NCBI RefSeq assembly: GCF_013870595.1
Contig: NZ_JACBWZ010000001.1
Coordinates: forward strand, 1 to 51,554
Source of the DNA: Streptomyces sp. WELS2
GTDB taxonomy: Bacteria > Actinomycetota > Actinomycetes > Streptomycetales > Streptomycetaceae
Direction: 5' to 3'
Length of the DNA stretch: 51,554 nt
Below are positions 16,904-25,427 of this stretch, one piece after another. How positions within the stretch are numbered: position 1 is the stretch's first letter; each line of letters starts with the position of its first letter. The translations under genes and the position numbers were made by a program. The notes beneath the pieces were generated by a model, which saw only the letters and a list, made by a program, of their open reading frames with translations, ran no database searches and was not told where the DNA came from.

Positions 16904-18364
16904 TCACCTCGCGGGCTTGGGAAGACCTGCGGGGACCACGTCCGCGCAGGTGCCCGGGTGGCCCCGGTGCGTGCGGCTTGCCGCCCGCTGGAGGTGGACG
17001 ACGGCATCGAGTCCACCGCCGGGAGCCGCCTCCAGGGTGACCTCGCCACCGCCGGCGCGGGTGAGGTGCCGGACCATCGGCAGGCCGAGGCCCGTGCCGT
17101 CGTGGTCGGCGTCGGCGGCTCGCCAGAAGCGGTCGAAGGCGCGCTGCCGTTCGGCCTCGTTCATGCCGGGCCCCTGGTCAGTCACATGCAGCTCGGCCAT
17201 GGGCGGGGTGCGGCTGTCTTCCTTGGGAACGACGGTCGCCAGCGCGATGGCGGATCCCGGCGGGGACACACGCAGTGCGTTGGAGAGCAGGTTGTCGATG
17301 ATCTGCTCCAGGGCGCCGGGCACCGCCCACACCCTGACGGCCGCGGCCCCGGAGACAATGAGGTCGACGTCTTGTTCGTCGGCGAAGGCCGCCCAGATCG
17401 CCGCGCGATCGGCCACGACGGCGGGGAGATCGACTGTCTCCGGCCTGATCGCGGAGTTCTCCAGCCGGGCGAGCGCGAGCAGCCCCTGCACCATACGACT
17501 GAGCCGCTCCAGTTCCCCGAGTGCCTGGTCCAGGCTGTTGTGGGCGCAGGGGTCGAGGTGCGGTTCGAAGTTTTCCAGGCGCAGGCGCAGGGCCGTCAGC
17601 GGAGTCTTCAGCTGGTGTGACGCCTCGGAGGCGAAGGCCTGCTGAGCCTGCAGCAGGTGCTGGAGCCGGGTCGCGGTTCTCGTGAACGACGCGGCGAGGC
17701 GGCGCAGCTCCGGAGGCCCCTGGTCGGCGGCCGGTGGATCGGTGATCCGGCCTTCGGCGAGTTGTGCGGTGGCGCGTTCGAGGGTCTGGAGCGGACGGGT
17801 GACGGAGCGGGCGAGAGCGAAGCCGATCACGGAGACGGCGGCCAGGACGCCGAGCCCGGCAGCCGCGAGGACCAGCCAGGTGGCGTGGACTTTCGCCGTG
17901 ATCGGTCCGAGGAGATAGGTGGTCCGCACGACGCAGGCGACGGCGGCGGCGTAGCCGCCCGGCACGGTGACGAAGAGGATGTCGCCGCCCGTGGACGGGT
18001 CGCTGCGGGTGCCGACGGCGGGACGGCCGCGCAGCGCGGCGAAGACGCCCGGCTCTGCGGACAGGTCCTTGCCGGGCAGGGTCCGGGCGGCGGTGTCGGT
18101 GAGGACGATGCCCCGACGGTCGGCGACGAGTACCCGGCTGCCTGTTCGCCGCCCGTATGCGCGGGCGAGTTCGGGCAGGTCGGCCGTCAGCCCATGCTCC
18201 ATCTTGTCCTCGCAGACCTCCGCGAGCGTCATCGCCCCCTGCTGCGCCGCATGGGAGAAGCGGGACAGCTCGCTGCGGGCGTAGAAGACGCCGAAGGGCA
18301 CTTCCAGTGCGAGCAGGACGAACAGCATGAGGCTGAGATGGCTGAGCAGCAGGCGCCGAGTCAC
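16904..18364 (-). CDS. Two-component sensor histidine kinase (OmpR-system type)
   Basis: 486 residues from GTG at 18364, overlapping the response regulator stop by 4 bases (GTGA). TM1 is at residues 5-28; an extracytoplasmic sensor loop of ~130 residues follows; TM2 is near 170-195 (LVLAAAGLGVLAAVSVIGFA). HAMP then leads to a HisKA box (ASEASHQLKTPLTALRLRLE, phospho-His in SHQLKTP). The ATPase domain has the N box (IIDNLLSNALRV), G1 DQGPGM and G2 GTGLGLPMV. All key residues are present. It senses an unknown extracellular or envelope signal and phosphorylates its partner. It faces away from the siderophore operon across a 419-bp gap. Confidence 0.95.
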   Translation of the reverse strand: MTRRLLLSHLSLMLFVLLALEVPFGVFYARSELSRFSHAAQQGAMTLAEVCEDKMEHGLTADLPELARAYGRRTGSRVLVADRRGIVLTDTAARTLPGKDLSAEPGVFAALRGRPAVGTRSDPSTGGDILFVTVPGGYAAAVACVVRTTYLLGPITAKVHATWLVLAAAGLGVLAAVSVIGFALARSVTRPLQTLERATAQLAEGRITDPPAADQGPPELRRLAASFTRTATRLQHLLQAQQAFASEASHQLKTPLTALRLRLENFEPHLDPCAHNSLDQALGELERLSRMVQGLLALARLENSAIRPETVDLPAVVADRAAIWAAFADEQDVDLIVSGAAAVRVWAVPGALEQIIDNLLSNALRVSPPGSAIALATVVPKEDSRTPPMAELHVTDQGPGMNEAERQRAFDRFWRAADADHDGTGLGLPMVRHLTRAGGGEVTLEAAPGGGLDAVVHLQRAASRTHRGHPGTCADVVPAGLPKPAR

Positions 18365-19122
18365 CGGGGTGTTCCCCCGCGCGTCGGCACTGCGGCGGAC
18401 GTGGTGTCGGCGTGTGCCGGTGGGACCAGGCGGAAGCCGACTCCGCGGATGTTCTCGATCCAGGCGGAGTCGCCGAGTTTGCGGCGCAGCGCGGCGATGT
18501 GGACGTCCAGGGTCTTGGTGGGGCCGAAGAAGTTCGGTTCCCACGCCGTGTCGAGGATCTGCCGGCGGGAGCAGACCGCTCCGGGGTCCTCCGCGAGGCA
18601 GACGAGCAGATCGAACTCCTTGGGTGCCAGGGCGACGGGTGCCTGGTGCAGACGTACCTGCCGGGTGCGGCGGTCGATGGTCAGCGGGCCGATCCGCTGG
18701 ATGTCGGGCGTCCTGGTCGGTGCCGGGTCGTCCGAGGGATCCGGTTCCGTACGGCGGGTGTCCGCGCCCGCCGGACGAGCGCGGCGGGCGACGGCACGGA
18801 TCCGGGCGACGAGTTCCCGTACGCCGAAGGGCTTGGAGACGTAGTCGTCCGCGCCCAGCTCCAGACCGAGCACCCGGTCCACCTCGTCGTCCCGTGCGGT
18901 GATCATGATGATCGGCACGGACGAGCGGGACCGGATGGCACTGCAGACGTCGAGGCCGTCCATATCGGGCAGCCCCAGGTCCAGCAGCACCATCGCCGCC
19001 TCCGGCACGGCAAGGCCGTCGGCCCCCGTTCTGGCGTGTTCGACGGTGAATCCGAAACGGCGCAGTCCCTCCATCAGCGGCAGGGCCACCCGGTCGTCGT
19101 CCTCGATCAGCAAGACACGCAT
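18361..19122 (-). CDS. OmpR/PhoB-family response regulator
   Basis: 253 residues from ATG at 19122 (MRVLLIEDDDRVALP). The receiver domain has the acidic pair EDDD, phospho-Asp in MVLLDLGLPDMDGLD, Thr in IIMITARDD and Lys in DYVSKPFGVRELVAR. A Pro/Asp-rich linker (about residues 120-145) leads to a winged-helix domain (LAPKEFDLLVCLAEDPGAVC, VDVH-type TLDVHIAALRRKLGD, IRGVGFRL). The gene is translationally coupled to the kinase. An open frame upstream to 19725 lacks coding character, and the start chosen is the canonical one. Possible targets are the divergent siderophore operon or unlinked genes. Confidence 0.95.
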   Translation of the reverse strand: MRVLLIEDDDRVALPLMEGLRRFGFTVEHARTGADGLAVPEAAMVLLDLGLPDMDGLDVCSAIRSRSSVPIIMITARDDEVDRVLGLELGADDYVSKPFGVRELVARIRAVARRARPAGADTRRTEPDPSDDPAPTRTPDIQRIGPLTIDRRTRQVRLHQAPVALAPKEFDLLVCLAEDPGAVCSRRQILDTAWEPNFFGPTKTLDVHIAALRRKLGDSAWIENIRGVGFRLVPPAHADTTSAAVPTRGGTPR

Positions 19123-19541
19123 GCCGGAAGGCTCACAGATCTTTACCGGGGGGTGTGGAGCAAACGCCGGAATCTCCCCCGAGTCGGTGATCCCGCACAC
19201 TCGGCGTAACCGCGGGAGAGTGCCGCGACGACGACATCCAGGACATGGACAGCGAGGAGTAAGCGGGGAGTTAAGGCTGCGAGCGCCGCGGGCGCGGGCA
19301 CCCAGGCGACAGCGGGAAACCGATATACGGGCGGACCGCGTACGAGGAAATCGCTGCCGGCGGAATCGGCCGGGGGACGGGGAGGAAAACGGCAGCATCG
19401 CAGTAATCCCGGGATTCCCGCTGTATGTGCTCTGGCAATTCGCTTGATCGTCTTCCCGTAGCGTCGGTCGCACGGCCGGTGCCACCGGGGCACCGTGCGG
19501 CACGTACCCCCACGAGCACCTGGGATGTCCCATGCCCCTTG
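19123..19541. promoter_or_regulatory. Divergent control region, two-component system and siderophore operon
   Basis: No gene seen. It should hold promoters for the regulator (leftward) and siderophore operon (rightward). I looked for the actinobacterial DmdR/IdeR 19-bp iron box (TTAGGTTAGGCTCACCTAA-like) and found none. A perfect 12-bp palindrome AATCCCGGGATT lies at 19405-19416. A hairpin with 7-bp arms lies at 19477-19483 and 19489-19495, about 40 bases before the first start, and could act as a leader structure. Confidence 0.5.
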
Positions 19542-21110
19542 ATGAACTACGCCTCGCGCGCCCGGACCTGGTGGAGCCCTTCACGGCCGGCCGCGCTCCC
19601 TGGAGCGCGCGCCACCGTGCTGGGCCGGCTGTGGGGGGCCTTCGCGCGAGAACCCGTGCCCGGTGTCCTCGGACGCCGCCGGGACGCCGGCGCCCTGGTG
19701 GTGGAGCTGCGACGTGGCGGCACACTCTCGGCGGTCGAGTCCAGCGCCCGGCCGTTCGCCGAGGTGCCCGACGACTTCGCCGTGTCCGGGCCGGACGGGC
19801 CGATCAGCGGGCCGGTGGAGTTGCTGGCCCAGCTGGACCTGCGTACCTCCGCCGCGGAGCGGCTGGCGGCCGAGCTGGACAACAGCGTCGTCAACCTGGC
19901 CTTGGCCCGGGCCGCGAACGCCGGAGGAAGGGGCGTGCCGGAGGACTCGGCGGATGCCGAGCAGGCGGTCGTCGACGGCCATCCTCAGCACCCCTGCTGC
20001 CGGACGCGCACCGGCATGTCGATCGCCGACGTGCTCGCCTACGCACCCGAGCACCACCCGGTCGTCCGGCTGGCGCTGCTCCGCGTCCCGTCCGACCGCT
20101 GGTGGGGGGCCGGGACCTGGCCGCGGCACCTGCGGGACGGCGACGCGGTCCTGATGCCGCTGCATCCGTGGCAGCGGGACCATGTGCTCGTGCACCACCC
20201 CGACCTGGCCGTCATGGAGGAGACGATCCCGGCCCGGCCGCTGCTGTCGATGCGCACCCTGGTGCCCTTGGGCGCCCTGCCGGGCTGCCACATCAAGACC
20301 GCCCTCGACGTTCAGGTCACCAACTACCGTCGCACCATCTCCCCGGCTGAGGTCGCGGACGGGCCCCCGCTGTCCGACCTCGTCTCGGCCGTCGTCGACA
20401 AGGCCGGGTACGGCGGAAGCCTGCGCGTTCTGCGGGAACTGGGCGGTGGCGCGGTGTGCGTCGACGGGCAGCCGTCGGCGAGCCTCGCGGTGATGGTCCG
20501 GGAGTCGACCGAGTGCTGCCTCGACGCCGGGGAGATCGCGGTTCCGCTCACCGCCGTCCACGCGACCGGAGCCGCCGTGGTGGCGGGGGACCCGGTGCGC
20601 TGGCTGTCGGACTTCGCCGGACTGGTCCTGCCGCCCGCTCTGACACTGCTGTCCATGGGCGTGGCACTGGAGGCACACGGTCAGAACACCCTCGTCGTCC
20701 TGCGGGACGGGCGGCCGGTGCCGGTGCTGTACCGGGACCTGGACGGCGTACGGGTCAGCCCGCGCCGTCTTGCTCGCTGCGGCTTCACCCCGCCTGCCCT
20801 GCTCGGCACCCGCGCGGGCGACGACATGGAGGCGCTGCGCACCAAACTGTTCGGCGGTCTGATCAGCGGGGTCTTCGGCGAGCTGGTCGACGTGCTCAGC
20901 CGGGCGCAGGGGGCCGATGCACGAGTGCTGTGGGGCGTGGTGGCCGAGGCCGGCCGCCGGGTGTACGCCGGTCTGCCGGAGCAGGAGGACGAGGCCGCAT
21001 TCCTCGGCGACACCATGCCCCTGAAGGCGACCATCACCATGCGCCTGGCCGAGGACCCGGGCAGGGCCCGGTGGACGCCCGTCCGCAATCCCCTGGCGTC
21101 GTGCCGTTGA
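19542..21110 (+). CDS. IucA/IucC-family NRPS-independent siderophore synthetase 1
   Basis: 522 residues from ATG at 19542. NIS synthetases condense a carboxylate such as citrate with an amine or alcohol using ATP. Signatures in order: GHPQHPCCRTRTGMS (the ATP-binding HP-x-x-K-x-R-x-G motif, with Arg in place of the usual Lys), MPLHPWQRD, LLSMRTLVPL, CHIKTALDVQVTNYRR (K-T/S-x-x-x-x-x-TN-x-x-R), and in the C-terminal FhuF-like part EAHGQNTLVV...YRDLDGVRVS. The N-terminus is uncertain: ATG at 19532 in another frame gives a more family-like start (MPLDELRLARPDLVEPFTA) and would need a frameshift near 19590. It is the first gene of a four-gene operon. Confidence 0.92.
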   Translation: MNYASRARTWWSPSRPAALPGARATVLGRLWGAFAREPVPGVLGRRRDAGALVVELRRGGTLSAVESSARPFAEVPDDFAVSGPDGPISGPVELLAQLDLRTSAAERLAAELDNSVVNLALARAANAGGRGVPEDSADAEQAVVDGHPQHPCCRTRTGMSIADVLAYAPEHHPVVRLALLRVPSDRWWGAGTWPRHLRDGDAVLMPLHPWQRDHVLVHHPDLAVMEETIPARPLLSMRTLVPLGALPGCHIKTALDVQVTNYRRTISPAEVADGPPLSDLVSAVVDKAGYGGSLRVLRELGGGAVCVDGQPSASLAVMVRESTECCLDAGEIAVPLTAVHATGAAVVAGDPVRWLSDFAGLVLPPALTLLSMGVALEAHGQNTLVVLRDGRPVPVLYRDLDGVRVSPRRLARCGFTPPALLGTRAGDDMEALRTKLFGGLISGVFGELVDVLSRAQGADARVLWGVVAEAGRRVYAGLPEQEDEAAFLGDTMPLKATITMRLAEDPGRARWTPVRNPLASCR

Positions 21111-21147
21111 ACTCCGACACCGACCACCGTCCCCCTGGAGCGACCGT

Positions 21148-22842
21148 ATGACCACCGGCACTGCCCCCGGCACCACCCCCTCAGGCGCGAGCGCGCCCGT
21201 CACGACAGCCGACACCGTCACTGCCCACACGTTGCTCAACTGCCTGATCCGTGAGGTTTCCGCCCCCGAACACCAGGTGACGGTCGGCGGCGACCACCTC
21301 CTGCTCCGACTGCCGCGCCACGGGATCCTGCTGCGTTCCCGGCTGCGCCGGGTCTCGCTGATCGGAGCGCACCGCTTCGAGGGCCCGGTACAGCGGCTTG
21401 ACGACGACGCCTGGACGACCGTGAGCTGGCGAGAGCTGGCCGGTTACATCCGGCACGAACTGGAACTGCGTACGGGTGTCGCCAACGAGGAGTTCCTCGC
21501 CCAGGTCGCCGACAGCCGGGAGACGATCCGCACCGCGCTCGCAGAGCGGGCGGGCGCGACACCGCACACAAACCCGTACGTGGCGTCGGAGCAGTCCCTG
21601 GTGTTCGGGCACCGCTTCCACCCCACTCCCAAGTCCCGCACCGGCGACCCGGCGGACTGGCTGGCGTACGGCCCGGAGACGGGCGCGCGCTTCCGCCTGC
21701 GCTACCTGGCCGTACGCCGCCACCTCGTGCGGGAGGAGGGCGAGCTGCGCGAGCTGGACGCGCTGCACCCGGCGACCGGCCCGGGATTCGCCGTCCTGCC
21801 GGTGCACCCCTGGCAGTTCCGGCTGCTCGGGGAGCCCCAGGCACTGCGCGAGGCCATGGCTTGCGGCGATGTGGCCGACACCGGGGTGAGCGGACCGGAA
21901 CTGGTGCCGACCGCGTCGGTGCGCACGCTGTACGACGTTGAGAGCGACACCTTCCTGAAGTTCAGCCTGAACGTGCGCCTCACCAACTGCCTCCGCAGGC
22001 ACGCCAGTTACGAGCTGTCCGGTGCCGTCGCCCTGAATCGCCTGCTCCGGCCCGTCTTCGACGAACTCGCCGGTCGCTTCCCCGGGTGCGCGCTCCTGGC
22101 CGAGCCCGGCTACCGCACACTGGACGCGGCCGGCGACACCGCCCTCCTGGAGGGCCTCGGAGTCATCGTCCGCTCCGGCCTGCGCCGCCACCTGCGTCCC
22201 GGGGTGACGCCCCTGCTCGCCGCCGCGGTGGCGGACGAGTACCCCTCCGGCGCGGCGCACGTGTCCCGTCTGCTTGCCCGCGGTGACGGGGACGTACTGG
22301 CCTGGTGGGACGCGTACCTGCGGCTGCTGCTGCCACCGGTGCTGGCCGCCTACTTCGAATACGGCGTCGTACTCGAACCCCACCTCCAAAACGTCGTCGT
22401 GGGCGTGCACGCGGACGGCACTCCGGCACAGATGTTCTTCCGCGACCTGGAGGGCACCAAGCTCCTGCCCGGGCACCACGAGCGCGCCCTCTCGGATCTG
22501 CCCGAGGACGTCCGCGGTCCTCTCACCTACGACCCGGAACGTGGCTGGAACCGGGTCGCGTACTGCCTCCTGGTGAACCACGCGGCCGAAGTGCTCGGCG
22601 CCCTGGCCGACCTCGACCCGACCTTGGAACCCGCCCTCTGGGGCCTGGTCCGCGACCACCTCCACGCCTACGCCCGCACCGCCGCCCAACCGCCGCGCTT
22701 GCGCGCCCTGCTGTCCGGAGTACCTCTGCCGGCGAAGGCCAACCTGCTCCTGCGCTGGTCCCGCAAGGCAGACCGGCACGCCACCTACGTCCCCCTGACC
22801 AGCCCCCTCGGCGCGGACTTCCCCCGCGAGGCGATCCGGTGA
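21148..22842 (+). CDS. IucA/IucC-family NRPS-independent siderophore synthetase 2
   Basis: 564 residues. It has the complete NIS motif set: EQSLVFGHRFHPTPKSRTG (ATP-binding, Lys present), VLPVHPWQFRLLGEP, TASVRTLYDV, FLKFSLNVRLTNCLRR and EPHLQNVVVGV...FFRDLEGTKLLPG. It starts 37 bases after synthetase 1, with TGGAGCGA upstream of the ATG, and its stop overlaps the start of the decarboxylase (GTGA). Two different synthetases in one operon suggest two successive condensations on one amine backbone, as in staphyloferrin, rhizoferrin-like or achromobactin pathways. The exact substrates cannot be read from sequence. Confidence 0.95.
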   Translation: MTTGTAPGTTPSGASAPVTTADTVTAHTLLNCLIREVSAPEHQVTVGGDHLLLRLPRHGILLRSRLRRVSLIGAHRFEGPVQRLDDDAWTTVSWRELAGYIRHELELRTGVANEEFLAQVADSRETIRTALAERAGATPHTNPYVASEQSLVFGHRFHPTPKSRTGDPADWLAYGPETGARFRLRYLAVRRHLVREEGELRELDALHPATGPGFAVLPVHPWQFRLLGEPQALREAMACGDVADTGVSGPELVPTASVRTLYDVESDTFLKFSLNVRLTNCLRRHASYELSGAVALNRLLRPVFDELAGRFPGCALLAEPGYRTLDAAGDTALLEGLGVIVRSGLRRHLRPGVTPLLAAAVADEYPSGAAHVSRLLARGDGDVLAWWDAYLRLLLPPVLAAYFEYGVVLEPHLQNVVVGVHADGTPAQMFFRDLEGTKLLPGHHERALSDLPEDVRGPLTYDPERGWNRVAYCLLVNHAAEVLGALADLDPTLEPALWGLVRDHLHAYARTAAQPPRLRALLSGVPLPAKANLLLRWSRKADRHATYVPLTSPLGADFPREAIR

Positions 22843-24065
22843 GGGCCGCCCTGCTGGACCATGTCGTCCGGCTGACCGACGACGACCTGCCCGCGTACCT
22901 CTACGACCTCCCGGCCCTGCGCGAGCACGTCCACGCCGTCCGGGCCGCCCTGCCGGACCGTGTCGGACTGCTGTACGCGGCCAAGGCCAACTCCGACCCC
23001 CGGATCCTCGGGGCCCTGGCCCGTCACGTCGACGGTTTCGAGGTGGCCTCCGGCGGCGAGCTCAGCCATGTCCGTGCGCTCCTTCCCGACACGCCGGTCG
23101 CCTTCGGGGGCCCCGGCAAGACACGGACGGAACTGGGCCACGCGCTCGACGCCAAAGTGGAGCGCCTGCACATCGAGAGCGAACACGAACTGCGTTTGCT
23201 CGCCAGCCTGTTGGGTGGCCGGACGGTCGACGTCCTCCTCCGCGTCAACCTCCCCGTCGACCTGCCTGTCGATCTCGACCGGGCCGGCCTGGTCATGGGC
23301 GGCCGGCCCAGCCCCTTCGGCATGGACCCCGCGCGGCTGGACCGCTGTCTGGAGCTGATCGCCCCCGCCCCCGGCATCCGGCTGCGCGGCCTCCACTTCC
23401 ACCTGGCCAGCGGCCTCACGGCCGCGGCCCACCTGGCGCTCGTCGACGGGATCCTGGCCTGGGCCGGGGACTGGGCGGCGCACCGTCGCGGCGTGCGCCT
23501 GTCCGAGGTGAACGTCGGAGGGGGGATGGGCGTCGACTACGCGCACCCCCGCCAGAGGTTCGACTGGCCCGCGTTCGGCGCCGGACTACGCCTGCCCCTG
23601 GCCCGCAACCCCGGTCTCACCTTGCGGATCGAACCCGGTCGATCGGTCACCGCCTACTGTGGGTGGTACGTCACCCAGGTGCTTGACATCAAGTTCAGCC
23701 GCGGCCAGGCGTTCGCCGTGCTGCGCGGCGGCACCCACCATCTGCGCACCCCGAGCGCGAAACAGCACGACCAGCCCTTCGAGGTGATCCCCGACGATGT
23801 CTGGCCGAGCCCCTGGGACCGGCCGGAGGTCCGCGACGAGCCGGTGACGCTGGTCGGACAGCTGTGCACACCCAAGGACGTCCTGGCACGCCGGGTCAGG
23901 GTCGCACGGCTGCGCGTCGGCGACCGGGTCGCCTTCGCCATGGCCGGCGCCTACGCCTGGAACATCTCCCACCACGGCTTCCTCATGCACCCCCACCCGA
24001 CCTTCCACCACGTCGACGAAGCCGAGATGCCTGACCCGGGCACGTACGCCCGCCGACTGTCATGA
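22839..24065 (+). CDS. PLP-dependent fold-III decarboxylase, siderophore type
   Basis: 408 residues from GTG at 22839. This belongs to the Orn/DAP/Arg decarboxylase family 2. The PLP lysine is in LLYAAKANSDP (residue ~48), followed by GFEVASGGEL, HFHLASGL, VNVGGGMGVDY (phosphate loop), RIEPGRSVTAYCG and the active-site Cys in GQLCTPKDVLA. The C-terminal GAYAWNISHHGFLMHPHP is characteristic of the siderophore-cluster branch (SbnH, AcsE, PvsE, FslC type). It probably decarboxylates a diamino acid, or a citryl-amino acid intermediate, between the two synthetase steps. It overlaps both neighbours by 4 bases, so expression is coupled. Confidence 0.93.
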   Translation: MRAALLDHVVRLTDDDLPAYLYDLPALREHVHAVRAALPDRVGLLYAAKANSDPRILGALARHVDGFEVASGGELSHVRALLPDTPVAFGGPGKTRTELGHALDAKVERLHIESEHELRLLASLLGGRTVDVLLRVNLPVDLPVDLDRAGLVMGGRPSPFGMDPARLDRCLELIAPAPGIRLRGLHFHLASGLTAAAHLALVDGILAWAGDWAAHRRGVRLSEVNVGGGMGVDYAHPRQRFDWPAFGAGLRLPLARNPGLTLRIEPGRSVTAYCGWYVTQVLDIKFSRGQAFAVLRGGTHHLRTPSAKQHDQPFEVIPDDVWPSPWDRPEVRDEPVTLVGQLCTPKDVLARRVRVARLRVGDRVAFAMAGAYAWNISHHGFLMHPHPTFHHVDEAEMPDPGTYARRLS

Positions 24066-25348
24066 GCGCGAGCCCCCGCGTGCCGGTGAAGGCCGTACTC
24101 ACCGTCCGGAACTTCCGTCACTACCTGCTCGGACAGCTGACGTCCAACATCGGCACCTGGATGCAGCGCGCCGCCCAGGACCTGCTCGTCCTCCGCCTCA
24201 CCGGCGACAGCGGCGGCGCGGTCGGCATCGTGACCGCACTGCAGTTCCTCCCCCAGACGCTGTTCGGCCTGACCGGAGGCGTCCTCGCCGACCGGTACCC
24301 CAAGCGGCGGCTGCTGCTGTTCACCCAGACGGCCATGGGGGCGCAGTCGCTGCTGCTCGGACTGCTGACCATCACCGGGGAGGTGAACCTGCCGTCCGTC
24401 TACGCGCTGGCCTTCGCCCTGGGCACCGCCACCGCCGTGGACGGCCCCGCCCGGGGCGCCTACCTCTCCGATCTGGTCGCGCGCGAGCTCGTGACCACCG
24501 CGGTCAGCCTGAACTCCGCGCAGTTCAACGTGGCCCGCGCCGCCGGCCCCGCCCTCGCCGGCCTGGCGGTCGCCGTCTTCGGCACGGGCCCGGTATTCCT
24601 CGTGAACGCGGCCTCGTACCTGGCCGTCCTCTACGGCCTGATCACCATCAGGACGGACGACGCGGGCGCCCCGGACGAGCGTGGCCGGCCCCGCCCCGGC
24701 CGCACCCGGCCGCGCGACGCCTTCCGCCACATCGCCTCCACGCCCGGACTGCTCCTGCCGCTGGTCCTGATCGCCTTGGTCGGCACCTTCGGCCTCAACT
24801 TCCAGGTGACCATCTCCCTGGTGTCGATCACGGCCTTCCGCACGGGCGCCGCCGCCTTCGGCTGGCTCTCCGCCGCGTACGCCCTGGGCAGCCTCGCCGG
24901 CGCGCTCTACGGGGCGAGTCGCGGCAGGCAACCCACGGTACGCCGTCTGACCACCGCCACGGTCGTCTTCGGGGCACTGGAGACAGCACTGGGTCTGATG
25001 CCGGGCTACGGCACGTTCATGGCCCTCCTGCTGCCCACCGGTTTCGCCGCGGTGACCGTGACCACGACCGCCAACGCGCTGACACAGCTCCATGCCGACC
25101 AGCACCTGCGGGGCCGCGTCATGTCCGTCTACTTCCTGGTCCTCCTCGGCGGCACTCCGGTGGGCGCCCCGCTGGTGGGCATGGTGTCGGACGTCCTGGG
25201 CGTCCGCTCCACCCTGCTCCTGGGAGGCGTGATCTCGGCCTCCGCCGCGCTCACGCTCCCCGCCCTGATCCCGGTGATGACCGCGAGACGCCGTCCGAAG
25301 GCTGGATCGACACCGTCCACGACGGCTACGGCACCGGCGCGGAGGTGA
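24062..25348 (+). CDS. MFS transporter, likely siderophore exporter
   Basis: 428 residues from ATG at 24062 (ATGA overlap with the decarboxylase stop). About twelve membrane segments of the Bcr/EntS-like MFS_3 type are visible: NFRHYLLGQLTSNIGTWMQR, GLTGGVLADRYPKRRLLL (the loop 2-3 G-x-x-x-D-R-x-x-x-R/K-R motif), LNSAQFNVARAAGPALAGL and TTANALTQLHADQHLRGRVM. This subfamily includes EntS and the staphyloferrin exporters SfaA and SbnD. Position at the end of the operon fits secretion of the finished siderophore. No receptor or ABC uptake genes lie nearby, so re-uptake must be encoded elsewhere. Confidence 0.93.
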   Translation: MSASPRVPVKAVLTVRNFRHYLLGQLTSNIGTWMQRAAQDLLVLRLTGDSGGAVGIVTALQFLPQTLFGLTGGVLADRYPKRRLLLFTQTAMGAQSLLLGLLTITGEVNLPSVYALAFALGTATAVDGPARGAYLSDLVARELVTTAVSLNSAQFNVARAAGPALAGLAVAVFGTGPVFLVNAASYLAVLYGLITIRTDDAGAPDERGRPRPGRTRPRDAFRHIASTPGLLLPLVLIALVGTFGLNFQVTISLVSITAFRTGAAAFGWLSAAYALGSLAGALYGASRGRQPTVRRLTTATVVFGALETALGLMPGYGTFMALLLPTGFAAVTVTTTANALTQLHADQHLRGRVMSVYFLVLLGGTPVGAPLVGMVSDVLGVRSTLLLGGVISASAALTLPALIPVMTARRRPKAGSTPSTTATAPARR

Positions 25349-25359
25349 CGCGCGCACCA

Positions 25360-25406
25360 CCTCGGCCGACGGAAGCCCCGGCCGAGGCTGCACCCTCCGC
25401 AGGGTG
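25360..25406. terminator. Double hairpin between convergent genes
   Basis: Arms CCTCGGCCG (25360-25368) and CGGCCGAGG (25379-25387) form a perfect stem. A second hairpin follows at 25391-25406 (CACCCT/AGGGTG). They sit between the end of the siderophore operon and the end of the convergent secreted-protein gene, so they probably act in both directions. Confidence 0.75.
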
Positions 25407-25427
25407 TGATCGTGACGCCCCGCGCCT

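Noticed and set aside
19123-19531. DmdR/IdeR iron box upstream of the siderophore operon
   Set aside because: I scanned by eye for TTAGGTTAGGCTCACCTAA-like sequence and saw no acceptable match.
19581-21239. 552-codon minus-strand open frame
   Set aside because: Antisense of siderophore synthetase 1, whose motifs are unmistakable.
21181-22779. 532-codon minus-strand open frame
   Set aside because: Antisense of siderophore synthetase 2.
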